From Caldilineaceae bacterium (GTDB lineage: Bacteria > Chloroflexota > Anaerolineae > Caldilineales > Caldilineaceae): a stretch of 64,000 nucleotides of DNA. Of this stretch, positions 1 through 7,613 are shown piece by piece (the stretch's first letter is position 1; each line of letters opens with the position of its first letter). A program made the position numbers and the translations under genes. The DNA is taken from the NCBI GenBank assembly GCA_022821585.1, contig JAJEDI010000075.1:81448-145447 (forward strand), given 5' to 3'. The notes beneath the pieces are model-generated. The model had not been told where the DNA came from, did no database searches, and was given only the letters and a program-made list of their open reading frames with translations.

Positions 1-10
1 AGCGTTGCAT
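1..10 (-). CDS. 5' end of a minus-strand gene cut by the window edge
   Basis: On the minus strand an ATG (bases 10-8) is preceded by a strong Shine-Dalgarno sequence, AGGAGG, seven bases upstream (about bases 18-23). Only three codons (Met-Gln-Arg) lie in the window, so the product cannot be identified. The gene would run leftwards out of the window, in the same direction as the two BNR-repeat genes to its right, and could be the next member of that transcription unit. A perfect inverted repeat (31-47) lies just upstream of the ribosome binding site. What is seen is only the SD-ATG pair; that it is a real gene is inference. Confidence 0.5.
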
Positions 11-30
11 GTTGTTTCCTCCTGAATTCT

Positions 31-47
31 ACTGCGACTGTCGCAGT
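31..47. promoter_or_regulatory. Operator-like inverted repeat upstream of the truncated minus-strand gene
   Basis: ACTGCGA, a 3-base spacer CTG, then TCGCAGT form a perfect 7-bp inverted repeat. It lies between the probable SD of the gene starting at base 10 and the upstream intergenic DNA, where a repressor site would be expected. No matching sigma70 promoter could be called confidently beside it. The central part resembles the palindrome at 23196-23210 only loosely. Confidence 0.35.
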
Positions 48-192
48 TGCCATGAACCGTGCAATTGATCATTCGCATCACATGAATCAGGTGAACAAAC
101 TTCCACTATGTGCATTGGCTCCTCCTGACTGGGGTCAACATCCGTCAACCTCCACACTTGGCTGGCATTTCTACTCTGTACGGTCAAGGCCG

Positions 193-1434
193 TCAAAAAT
201 CCAGCTCCAGCAAGTAGATGCGTTCGCGTTCGTCCGGTGTCATGCTGTCCGGCGCCAGATTGGAGACGGCATAGCGCGCCAGGATGCGGCTGCGCACCTC
301 GGCGTCGGTCGGAACCGGCATCCACCCATAGGGCATGCGGTCGTAAACAATCAGTAGCCGACCCGGCTCAACCTCCAGCATCGACGTGTAGGACGTGGTC
401 TGGTCCGGCTGGTCGAAATTGTGATGTACGGTGTAGTACTGCTCGCGGTTGACCGGCTCCAGCCCGTACTTGCCGGGGCTGATCTGATGGGCCTCGCCCA
501 TCTCGGAATTGTGGTGGGCCATGAGGTCGAACGGCTCCCAGTGCTCGCCGCGCGGGTCGGTCGAGAACCAGATGAAGAGGCCCGGGCGGCCGCATGAAAT
601 CACCAGCGCGCCATTACTCAGCCGCTTCACTTGGGGCAGCACGCCCCAGGCCGGCAGGCGGTCGATAGGGGACCAGGTCTTGCCTTCATCGCTGGAGTAG
701 GAACGCGCCAGCAGCTGATCGCGGCCGCCGCCCATGCGTCCCACGCACATCAGGTCGCCGTCTTCCAGGCGTACCAGTGAGGACTCACAGAAGCCCTCCC
801 AGGAGTCGGCGCCGTCTGCGGCGGTGGACACGGTGGAGAGGTAGTGCCAGGTGCGGCCTTCATCCTCGGAGGTCATGACCACGGTGCTGTAGCGGTCGTC
901 TCCTGCGAATGTCAGGTAGGTGGTGGCCAGATGGCGTCCCGGTTCCAGTTCAATTATGTGGGTAAAAGGGGAGATCTCCGCCCAGCGGGTGGGACTCTGC
1001 ACGGTGCGGGCCTTCACGTCACGCGGCAGGCCTTCGATGCGCACGCCCCACAAATCGACCGAGTACTGCTGGCCGCCCTCGCCGATGCGCCCGTAGTTGC
1101 CCACAAAAGTACGCCACTGGCCGAGAGGATCCGGCTTATAGGGCTGGTTGGGACCGGCCAGTGAACCGTCGGACAGGCTGATGTTCAAGCGCCCGCTGAG
1201 GCCGGAAACATCGGCATGTTGCGACCATGTGGCGCCTTCGTCTTTGGAGAGCGAAATACCGTTTACGTTCGTCAGGTTTTCGGCCGAATCGGGGTTCTTG
1301 CTGTAGGAGACGAGCAACTCGCCGGTGGGGAACCGGCGAATGCTGGGATACCAGCAGAATCCGAGGCCTTCTGCTACAATGCGGGGCGTCCCTGCGGTGA
1401 ATCGCAGCCCTCCCAGTTCTACTTCCTGTGCCAT
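193..1434 (-). CDS. BNR/Asp-box sialidase-like beta-propeller protein (exo-alpha-sialidase family)
   Basis: Predicted 413-aa protein of the sialidase superfamily (BNR repeats, six-bladed beta-propeller). At least three Asp-box motifs of the type S-x-D-x-G-x-T-W are visible (SKDEGATW, TSEDEGRTW, SSDEGKTW). An N-terminal stretch IRRFPTG resembles the FRIP region of sialidases. Family members hydrolyse terminal sialic acids or act on other glycans, so the substrate is open. I saw no signal peptide, so it may be cytoplasmic. The ATG at 1434 is preferred over a TTG 30 bases upstream because an AAGGGGG SD lies at the right distance. It follows the related gene 1507-2796 in the same direction with a 72-bp gap, so they are probably cotranscribed. 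Sequence divergence between the two suggests paralogues with different substrates. Confidence 0.8.
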   Translation of the reverse strand: MAQEVELGGLRFTAGTPRIVAEGLGFCWYPSIRRFPTGELLVSYSKNPDSAENLTNVNGISLSKDEGATWSQHADVSGLSGRLNISLSDGSLAGPNQPYKPDPLGQWRTFVGNYGRIGEGGQQYSVDLWGVRIEGLPRDVKARTVQSPTRWAEISPFTHIIELEPGRHLATTYLTFAGDDRYSTVVMTSEDEGRTWHYLSTVSTAADGADSWEGFCESSLVRLEDGDLMCVGRMGGGRDQLLARSYSSDEGKTWSPIDRLPAWGVLPQVKRLSNGALVISCGRPGLFIWFSTDPRGEHWEPFDLMAHHNSEMGEAHQISPGKYGLEPVNREQYYTVHHNFDQPDQTTSYTSMLEVEPGRLLIVYDRMPYGWMPVPTDAEVRSRILARYAVSNLAPDSMTPDERERIYLLELDF

Positions 1435-1506
1435 GTCGAGTTTCCCCCTTGGGCTTGTTGGCAAGCCAACTACCGGTGAAGCGGTGGGCAGTTTACCGCT
1501 TGAGCT

Positions 1507-2796
1507 TTACAACTCCCCCCTTACGTGCCCCTCAATGCGAGACAGAGTCGGATTCTCGCTCGTGGGATCCTCGCCACCGTAGAACCATGACGAAGGAAGA
1601 ACCTTCAGATGGTGGCCGCGGTGACGGTGGCCCGCCATGTCAAACGGAAAGTGGTTGTACTGGATCAGGACCCGGTCTTCAGCGACATGCACGGCCGGGT
1701 AGGACCACATGCCGTATCCCTCCGGCAACGGTTTCACGGAGTCGACATCGCATTCGACGCCGCCCCCCGGCGCACCATAGGCCCCTTCGGGACGGACCGT
1801 GTAGAGAGGGCCCGGTTCGACGTGGGTCTCCTCGTGCAGCGATTCCAGGTTCTGGAAATGTTCCCAAATGCGACCCTGATTGCGGCTGATCGCGGTAGAC
1901 AGCCGTGTGCGGATCAGGCCCTGTTTGATCTCCTCTTCGCTCTGCTGCGTCCAGACGACGAGCAGGTGGCCTGTGCCGGGGAACTGGCGGATCTGTGCCG
2001 GGGCCTGCGTGCCCGCCAGCTGCGTGGGTTCGGGGCGGGTCCAGGTGTCGCCGTCGTCCTCCGACCAGGCCTGGTACATGCGTCCCAGCCGCGTGCGCAG
2101 GATCATCAGCAGTTTGCCGGGCGCGTACTCCACGAGCGTCGGCTCGTTGGTCAGCTCCCAGCGACCGCCGTACTCCATAATGATGAGCAGTTCGCCGTCG
2201 CTGTTCTTCTGCCAGGTCTCGCCTTCGTCGTCGCTGTAGATGACATAGCTGGCGGTGAAGTGGGGATCGTAAAAGTGCGCGCTTGTCGAAACGAAGACGC
2301 CGTCGACGTATCCGCCCGGGAACGGCGCCCCCTCCTGGTGAAAGCCGCCCTGGCCGATGCCGAAATAGACCGGCAGGAGGATACGGCCGGACTGCGTGCG
2401 GATCATGGTATCGTTGAGGGCGTGCGCGGCCAGCATCCAGTGGTTCATCAGGGTGAGGGCGGACCATGTCCTGCCTTCATCCTCCGAGCGTCTGAAGACC
2501 ATCTGCGACTCGTACAGGCGCGTGGTGCCCGGTCGAGTGCGCTTTGTCGCCATGCCAATGGCGCCGCCGGAGAGGTTTACCATTGAACAGTTCGTGAGCG
2601 TCAGCGGGTCGCCGTTTTCGTCGAGCCCCGGGTAGGGCTCGCTCCAGGTCACGCCGCCGTCGGCGCTGACTGAGAAGTGTGTGCCGTTGCTGAAGAGGAC
2701 GCGCCCGCCCTCCAGGCCCACAAAGGCGTTCCCCGGGAACTTGCCGTCGTGGAAGGCCAGCATCTCTTCAGGTCTTGTCATCGGTACATTGCTCAT
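1507..2796 (-). CDS. BNR/Asp-box sialidase-like beta-propeller protein
   Basis: Predicted 429-aa sialidase-superfamily protein. Four clear Asp boxes are spread along it (SADGGVTW, SEDEGRTW, SDDEGETW, SEDDGDTW), with a degenerate fifth (SRNQGRIW), as expected for a beta-propeller glycosidase. The ATG at 2796 is chosen over an upstream TTG (2847) because a GAGGG sequence precedes it and the TTG extension looks non-conserved. There is no obvious signal peptide. It is the first gene of a probable two- or three-gene minus-strand unit with 193-1434. A good sigma70 promoter at 3127-3155 would give a leader of about 320 bases. The role is probably trimming of acidic or sulfated glycans; the exact substrate is unknown. 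Confidence 0.8.
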   Translation of the reverse strand: MSNVPMTRPEEMLAFHDGKFPGNAFVGLEGGRVLFSNGTHFSVSADGGVTWSEPYPGLDENGDPLTLTNCSMVNLSGGAIGMATKRTRPGTTRLYESQMVFRRSEDEGRTWSALTLMNHWMLAAHALNDTMIRTQSGRILLPVYFGIGQGGFHQEGAPFPGGYVDGVFVSTSAHFYDPHFTASYVIYSDDEGETWQKNSDGELLIIMEYGGRWELTNEPTLVEYAPGKLLMILRTRLGRMYQAWSEDDGDTWTRPEPTQLAGTQAPAQIRQFPGTGHLLVVWTQQSEEEIKQGLIRTRLSTAISRNQGRIWEHFQNLESLHEETHVEPGPLYTVRPEGAYGAPGGGVECDVDSVKPLPEGYGMWSYPAVHVAEDRVLIQYNHFPFDMAGHRHRGHHLKVLPSSWFYGGEDPTSENPTLSRIEGHVRGEL

Positions 2797-3126
2797 GTCT
2801 GCCGCCCTCGTGGCTCGTGGGTTTTGAACGAAGTCGAGGCCTACCAACTCAGCCGGTTGATGCCACTCCGACGTCTTCCTTAGTCGACGCCGATGCCGTC
2901 AAATACGACGTGCAGAATCGGCATGCCGGATTGCCGATGCATTCTAGCCAAAGGCGACCGGGGTGGCAGGGATCGGTTTTTTGTCCTGCGGTGTAGATCG
3001 AATATGGGGCGAGGTTTGGAGTCAGCAAGTGGTCGTTTTCAAGAATGCTGCTCGGCGGCTCTCAGTGTAACTCACCCCTATGTTGCGTGGCACCCTGTCA
3101 CCAACACTGCCTGCTTCTGCAGGGGC

Positions 3127-3155
3127 TTTATAGCATATCTCTGATTCGAGGTCAA
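3127..3155 (-). promoter_or_regulatory. Sigma70-type promoter for the BNR-protein operon
   Basis: On the minus strand, -35 TTGACC (3155-3150), a 17-base spacer and -10 TATAAA (3132-3127) give a near-consensus promoter. The start of transcription would fall near 3120, about 320 bases before the ATG at 2796. A small inverted repeat CCTGC-TTCT-GCAGG (3110-3123) sits at the predicted start site and could be an operator. No experimental support. Confidence 0.55.
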
Positions 3156-3171
3156 AGGGCGAAAATTCAGC

Positions 3172-3200
3172 GGGTGCGTCCCAGATTTGGGGTGGGAACA
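3172..3200 (+). repeat. Half copy of the dispersed repeat (left-end motif only)
   Basis: The left-end motif of the dispersed repeat appears here in degenerate form: GGTGCGTCCCAGATTTGGGG, then TGGGAAC, compared with the TGCATCCCAAAATGGGGGTG then AAC form of the other copies. It lies in inverted orientation relative to the full copy at 3441-3637, so the two together bracket about 470 bases. Confidence 0.45.
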
Positions 3201-3440
3201 GTGTGGCGGGGAGCCTGTGCCGGCTGTTGGGGGAATTGTTTACCGTCTTTGGGGGAGACGTAATGCAAGCGCCAGGCCTGGCCGTACGGTGGCGTCGGTC
3301 AGTTGGGGAGGGTGCGAGGGCAGGCACAAGGCCGGCGCCTACGGGGATCTGATGGGACTGGCGGGGCGTGGGTTGGCGGAATTCTTCGGTTGGGCACCTG
3401 TTACGAATGCCGGCACCAGGTCGATGAGGCATGCTGTTGG

Positions 3441-3637
3441 AGGGGGCGTTGCGGGGGCGGAGCCCCCGCACAAGGGAGGGCCGACTAGGCCCGACCGCCC
3501 AGAACTGCAGCAGTTAGTAGTCAGTAGTTAGCAGTCAGTGAAGGCGCTTATTCTGGCGGAAAGTGGGATGGGAACTGACCGTGGCTTGGTTGCTTCCAGA
3601 GGCATGCGACTGTTCACCCCCATTTTGGGATGCACCC
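3441..3637 (-). repeat. Dispersed intergenic repeat, copy 1
   Basis: Read on the minus strand this copy starts with TGCATCCCAAAATGGGGGTG (3633-3614), has a variable middle, then a stretch rich in ACTGACTACTAACT, then CTGGGCGGTCGGGCC followed by TCGGCCCTCCC. It ends in a hairpin of 8-bp arms, GCGGGGGC and GCCCCCGC (3451-3469), and AACGCCCCC. The same order of blocks occurs at 16173-16362 and 63778-64000. It is non-coding and intergenic in all cases. It could be a non-autonomous mobile element or a REP-like structural repeat. Confidence 0.75.
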
Positions 3638-3680
3638 AAATTCAGTCCCTGCTATGGAAAGCGTGCCCAGTGTGTCGCGG

Positions 3681-3709
3681 TTGACGAGGGTCGGCTGACC
3701 TCCTATACT
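3681..3709 (+). promoter_or_regulatory. Sigma70-type promoter for the dehydrogenase/aldolase operon
   Basis: TTGACG (3681-3686), a 17-base spacer and TATACT (3704-3709). Transcription would start near 3716, leaving a leader of about 137 bases before the ATG at 3853. The spacer contains a small inverted repeat GGTC-GGCT-GACC (3689-3700), a possible operator half-site pair. Confidence 0.6.
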
Positions 3710-3852
3710 TGGGGTCCACCTGCTCAATTCATGGATGTGCGTCGAGCGGGTGATGATGGGTCTGGAGCAGGCAGCGATAGGAAGCAAGGCTTTTTCACTC
3801 TCTGTTCGCCTCTGTCTTTTTCACTCTTTTCACCACCCAGGAAATGTGAGCT

Positions 3853-4818
3853 ATGAAAGTACTCTACCTGCGCGCGCCAACTGGACTCGACGGCGCTTAC
3901 CCCGACTTTGTCAAGGCGATCGAAGGACGCTATCCCTTCGAAGTCTACGACCCCGACAAGCCAATGGCTGAACAGTTTGAGAACGTGGAAGTAGTCATTG
4001 ACCCGGGTGGGGCCGTGGGCACGCGTGCCTTGATCGGCGCTGGACTGACCGCGGGCGTCAAGCTGTGGCATGTCACCACCAATGGGACCGACCATGTCGA
4101 CGTGGCCTACTTTCTGGAAAAGGGGTTGCCGCTGGCCAATTCGCCCGGGCGGTTGAGCGCGGTGCCTCTGGCCGAACACGTAATCATGCTGATCCTGTGC
4201 TTTGCCAAAGATCTCAAGCACAATCGGGCCGATGGCTGGCAGCGGGCGATGGGGGAGGAGCTTGCGGGCAAGAAGCTGGGGCTGATCGGATTTGGCGCCA
4301 GCGCGCGCGAAGTGGCGCGGCGGGCGTGGCCGCTGGGCATGCGCATAATGGCCATTGACGCGGTTTCGTTCCCGCAGGCTGAGCTGGATGCGTTTCACGT
4401 CGAGTTTCTGGGCAGTCCGGAGCAGAAGGAAAACGTTCTGGGGCAGGCAGACTATCTTTCTCTGCACGTCCATCTTAATGCGACGACGCGGCATATGATC
4501 GACCGACGCGCCCTGGAACTGATGAAGTCGACCGCGGTCCTGCTCAACATCGCGCGCGGCGGGCTGGTCGACGAGGCGGCCCTGGTTGAGGCGCTTCAGC
4601 AGGGCGGGATCAGGGGGGCCGGGCTGGACGTCTTCGAGCAGGAGCCGCTCCCGGTCGACCACCCGTTACTGCAGCTGGACAATGTTATACTCACGCCCCA
4701 TTCATCGGGTCTTACGCCGGATACGCCCCGTCGGCGCATGGAGGCCGCGGTTGAGAACGTGGAGCGCATTGCCAAAGGGCAGCCGCCGGGCGACCTGGTT
4801 ACGACGCTGGTGCGGTGA
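3853..4818 (+). CDS. D-isomer-specific 2-hydroxyacid dehydrogenase
   Basis: Predicted 321-aa NAD(P)-dependent dehydrogenase, normal length for the family, which reduces 2-keto acids to D-2-hydroxy acids or the reverse. The Rossmann motif GLIGFGASAREVA is in the middle. The catalytic triad is visible: Arg in NIARGGLVDEAAL, Glu in GLDVFEQEP, His in LTPHSSG. The ATG at 3853 has a weak AGGA-type SD. It is the first gene of an operon with a second dehydrogenase and an HpcH/HpaI aldolase, under the promoter at 3681-3709. The context points to sugar-acid or 2-keto-acid catabolism. Specific names (phosphoglycerate, glyoxylate or formate dehydrogenase) are not supported. Confidence 0.85.
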   Translation: MKVLYLRAPTGLDGAYPDFVKAIEGRYPFEVYDPDKPMAEQFENVEVVIDPGGAVGTRALIGAGLTAGVKLWHVTTNGTDHVDVAYFLEKGLPLANSPGRLSAVPLAEHVIMLILCFAKDLKHNRADGWQRAMGEELAGKKLGLIGFGASAREVARRAWPLGMRIMAIDAVSFPQAELDAFHVEFLGSPEQKENVLGQADYLSLHVHLNATTRHMIDRRALELMKSTAVLLNIARGGLVDEAALVEALQQGGIRGAGLDVFEQEPLPVDHPLLQLDNVILTPHSSGLTPDTPRRRMEAAVENVERIAKGQPPGDLVTTLVR

Positions 4819-4912
4819 CTCTGGAGGATTGAAAGAGCTGGAGACGAACCCTGTTTCGTCTGGTGCCGTGATCGGCAAGGCGTAACCGGGGGCCAATTTC
4901 AGAGGAGGGAAA

Positions 4913-5914
4913 ATGACGAAATTCAAAGTGGCCATGGTTCATATGGACCCGGAGGTGCTGCCTGAATGGGTGCCCGAAACGATGGCGAGTCATAACATAG
5001 AATTCGTTTTTGAGGAGTGCGAGACGCGTGCGCAGCTGGTATCCTGCGCCGGGGATGCCGACGTCGTGTGGATCTTTGGCGGCAGCCACATCGTGACCGC
5101 CGAGAATGTGGCCGATCTGCGACGCTGCGGTGCGCTGATCCGAACCGGCAGCGGCACCGACAACATACCGATCGAGGCCGCGACCGCGCACGGAATTATC
5201 GTCGCCAATACGCCGGAGGCCTTCAACGACGGCGTGTCGGATCATACGATCGCGCTGCTGCTGGCCGTCGTTCGTCAGATTGCCCTTCAGGACCGGAAGG
5301 TGCGCGCCGGCGTCTGGGACCGTTACGCCGGCTTCCCGGGCTGGCACCTGCAGGGGCAGACGCTGGGGCTGATCGGTTTTGGGCATATCGCCCGCCTGGT
5401 GACGCGCAAGCTGAGCGGTTACGAGATGAAGGTGCTGGCGCATGACCCGTTCGTGAGCGCCGAGCTGATGGCCGACCACGGTGTGCAAGCGGCAACAATG
5501 GAGGAGGTGCTGTCCGGTTCCGACTTTGTTTCGCTCCACTGCCCGCTGCTGGACGCGACCCACAAGCTGGTTGGGGAACGCGAACTGCGGCTGATGAAGC
5601 CGCGGGCGATCTTGATCAACACCTCTCGCGGCCCGGTGGTGGACGAAGCGGCGCTCTTCCGAGCGCTGACCGAGGGCTGGATCGCGGCCGCAGGCCTCGA
5701 CGTGCTGGTGCAGGAGCCGCCGGAAGCGGACAACCCCCTTTTCGGCCTGGAAAACGTCGTCCTCACTCCGCACATCGCCGGCTATTCTGATGAGTCGCTG
5801 GATAACAGCTGGCGGCTGTCGGTCGAGACCGTCCTTGACCTGGCGCAAGGGCGATGGCCCCGTTCTTACGTCAACCCCGGTGTGAAGCCGCGCTGGCAGC
5901 TGCAAAGGAGATGA
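4913..5914 (+). CDS. D-isomer-specific 2-hydroxyacid dehydrogenase, second paralogue
   Basis: Predicted 333-aa NAD-dependent dehydrogenase. The nucleotide-binding motif is GLIGFGHIARLV. The catalytic Arg (NTSRGPVVDEAAL), Glu (GLDVLVQEPPE) and His (VLTPHIAGYS) are all present, so it should be active. A strong SD (GAGGAGGGAAA before ATG) fixes the start. It lies 94 bp after the first dehydrogenase and 4 bp before the aldolase gene, so it belongs to the same transcript. The two dehydrogenases are only moderately similar, suggesting different substrates or opposite steps. It resembles the phosphoglycerate/hydroxypyruvate-type branch in overall layout, but the substrate cannot be assigned. Confidence 0.85.
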   Translation: MTKFKVAMVHMDPEVLPEWVPETMASHNIEFVFEECETRAQLVSCAGDADVVWIFGGSHIVTAENVADLRRCGALIRTGSGTDNIPIEAATAHGIIVANTPEAFNDGVSDHTIALLLAVVRQIALQDRKVRAGVWDRYAGFPGWHLQGQTLGLIGFGHIARLVTRKLSGYEMKVLAHDPFVSAELMADHGVQAATMEEVLSGSDFVSLHCPLLDATHKLVGERELRLMKPRAILINTSRGPVVDEAALFRALTEGWIAAAGLDVLVQEPPEADNPLFGLENVVLTPHIAGYSDESLDNSWRLSVETVLDLAQGRWPRSYVNPGVKPRWQLQRR

Positions 5915-5918
5915 GAGC

Positions 5919-6701
5919 ATGAAGGGACAGGATCTGAAGAAGCGTCTGCACGGAGGCGAGCACGTCTACGGGACATGGTCGGCTTCGACCGACCCGCTGG
6001 TGGCGGCGACGGTGGCGCAGGCCGGCTTCGACTGGATGAGCATCGACATGGAGCATTCGCCGCGCAATGTGGAATCGTTGCGCTACATCCTGTGGATGGT
6101 GCGGGAGACGCCGACGGTGGCGATGGTCAGGGTGAAGGACAACCGGCCCGATGAGATCAAACAGGCGCTCGACGCGGGAGCAGACGGCGTCGTCGTGCCG
6201 CTGATCGAGTCGGTAGAGGACGCCCGCCGGGCGGTGGCGGGCTGCAAATATCCGCCGGACGGCGTGCGCGGGTACGGGCCATTCATGCCATCGTTCGGGG
6301 GCGATGACCGCGCCTACCAGAGCACAGCCAATGATGAAACCCTGGTGTTCATCCAGATCGAACATTACCGCGCCGTCGACGTTATCGAAGAGATTGCGGC
6401 GCTGGAGGGCGTTGACGGCTTTATCATCGGGCCGAACGACCTGACGCTTTCGATGGATATTTTCGGCGCCTGGGAGAGCGAGGCGTTCATCAGCACGATT
6501 CAGCGGATAGGCCGGGCGGGTGACGCTAATGGTGTCCCGGCCGGTTTCCCGGTGGATGTGCTGGGCGGGACCGAGGCCGGTATCGCCTGGGTAAAGGAGT
6601 ATGCGCCGACGCTGCGGCTATTGACGATTGGCGGGGATCTGGGCTTCGTCTCTGCCGGCGCCCAGGCCGCGTTGCAGCAGTTAAGGGACCCGGACAAATA
6701 A
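5919..6701 (+). CDS. HpcH/HpaI aldolase/citrate lyase family protein
   Basis: Predicted 260-aa class II pyruvate-dependent aldolase of the HpcH/HpaI family, normal length. Family members reversibly cleave 2-keto-3-deoxy sugar acids or 4-hydroxy-2-oxoacids to pyruvate and an aldehyde. Visible features are MSIDMEHSPRN near residues 40-50, the metal-ligand Glu in VVPLIESVEDARRA, and the ligand Asp in FIIGPNDLTLS. The start follows AAGGAGATGAGAGC, a good SD, 4 bp after the preceding stop, so translation is probably coupled. Together with the two dehydrogenases it suggests a short route from a keto-deoxy acid to pyruvate and a hydroxy acid. Confidence 0.85.
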   Translation: MKGQDLKKRLHGGEHVYGTWSASTDPLVAATVAQAGFDWMSIDMEHSPRNVESLRYILWMVRETPTVAMVRVKDNRPDEIKQALDAGADGVVVPLIESVEDARRAVAGCKYPPDGVRGYGPFMPSFGGDDRAYQSTANDETLVFIQIEHYRAVDVIEEIAALEGVDGFIIGPNDLTLSMDIFGAWESEAFISTIQRIGRAGDANGVPAGFPVDVLGGTEAGIAWVKEYAPTLRLLTIGGDLGFVSAGAQAALQQLRDPDK

Positions 6702-6914
6702 CTAAACGAGTGAGAATTGAGCCGGCGAGCCATGGAGGCGAAGGCGATTTGCCTATTGAACGACTTGGAGGTCACAGTCCTGTATCGTGAGACATGCGTG
6801 CGAGACTGAGTCAATTGGCAAGGAGCATCTTGATGATACTTAATGATCCTTGCACAAATGTGATAGAGTTGCGAATGAGGAATTGAAGGGCGAGAGAAAG
6901 GAAGCAGAACACCC

Positions 6915-7208
6915 ATGAAATGGACACTTAGCTGCTCGGCATGGAAAGAGGGTGACTGGTATGTGTCCCACTGCAAGGAGCTGGAGGTAGCAAGTCAGGG
7001 GACGACTCTAGAGGAAGCGTTCGACAATTTGCATGAAGCCTTAGAGCTGCTTCTTGAAACTTACACCATCGAAGATTTTGTAAAACGAGTTGCCCGTTTC
7101 AATCCAGAATTGTTTGCTGAAGGGCATGAGAAACCAAAGATTAGTAGCACACTGATCGGCAAAGAAGACGATCAGGCGTTGTACGAATTAGAACTTGAAT
7201 ATGCCTAG
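6915..7208 (+). CDS. hicB: HicB-family antitoxin
   Basis: Predicted 97-aa HicB-like protein. The N-terminus has the partial RNase H-like HicB fold: a WTLSCSAWKEGDWYVSHC strand pair followed by GTTLEEAFDNLHEALELLLE, the typical helix. It should neutralise the adjacent HicA toxin and probably represses its own operon. The antitoxin gene comes first here, the reverse of the common hicA-hicB order but known in the family. It overlaps the downstream hicA by 8 bp. An AAGGAAGCAGAACACCC sequence precedes the ATG. The C-terminal DNA-binding part is short and not clearly recognisable. Confidence 0.85.
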   Translation: MKWTLSCSAWKEGDWYVSHCKELEVASQGTTLEEAFDNLHEALELLLETYTIEDFVKRVARFNPELFAEGHEKPKISSTLIGKEDDQALYELELEYA

Positions 7209-7434
7209 GCTGCCGCCTAGATCATTCAGGCAGGTCCGTCGCGTGCTGCTGGCCAATGGATTTGAAGAGAAGAGACAGAGTGGAAGTCATGTTGTCTTCA
7301 GTAAGCGCGAAAGAAATGAGGCAGGAGAAACAGTTGGTTTGGATGTTGTCGTTCCCAGGCATAATGATATCCCTGTCGGGACGTTGAGGAGCATAATCAG
7401 ACAGTCCGGACTGCCAGATTCACTCTTCAGATAG
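7201..7434 (+). CDS. hicA: HicA-family mRNA interferase toxin
   Basis: Predicted 77-aa small basic protein with the double-stranded RNA-binding-like HicA fold. The motif RQVRRVLLANGFEEKRQSGS leads into HVVF; the His in GSH is the family's catalytic residue. The C-terminus VVPRHNDIPVGTLRSIIRQ is also typical. The ATG at 7201 overlaps the hicB stop (8 bp) and is preferred to a TTG two codons upstream. HicA cleaves mRNA independently of ribosomes when HicB is lost. A Rho-independent terminator follows at 7467. With the catalytic His intact the toxin is probably active. Confidence 0.87.
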   Translation: MPRLPPRSFRQVRRVLLANGFEEKRQSGSHVVFSKRERNEAGETVGLDVVVPRHNDIPVGTLRSIIRQSGLPDSLFR

Positions 7435-7466
7435 TACGACCGGGATAATGAATACCAGAGCAAGGC

Positions 7467-7495
7467 AAAGCGACCCAAAAGGTCGCTTTTTCTTT
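7467..7495 (+). terminator. Rho-independent terminator after hicBA
   Basis: A perfect 9-bp stem, AAAGCGACC (7467-7475) and GGTCGCTTT (7481-7489), with loop CAAAA, is followed by a T-rich tract (CTTTTTCTTT). It lies 33 bp after the hicA stop and closes the toxin-antitoxin operon. Confidence 0.85.
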
Positions 7496-7613
7496 CGAAC
7501 GTCACTAGACGTCTCTAAACAGAGCGCGTCGATCAGAGGCTATCTGTCCAGCCATGGGTTTGTGAACCAAGATTTGGCGGCAGGCAAATTGTGCTCAATA
7601 GCTTTACTCTCCG

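Larger units (their letters stand above)
2797..3852. other. 1.06-kb intergenic region with two promoters and a repeat
   Basis: No convincing gene. Short ORFs here have no recognisable product and atypical composition. The region holds a minus-strand promoter (3127-3155) reading toward the BNR genes, a half copy and a full copy of the dispersed repeat (3172-3200 and 3441-3637), and a plus-strand promoter (3681-3709) reading toward the dehydrogenase operon. Confidence 0.7.

Noticed and set aside
1609..2586. Plus-strand ORF of 325 codons antisense to the BNR gene 1507-2796
   Set aside because: Antisense shadow of a gene with several Asp boxes; no domain recognised.
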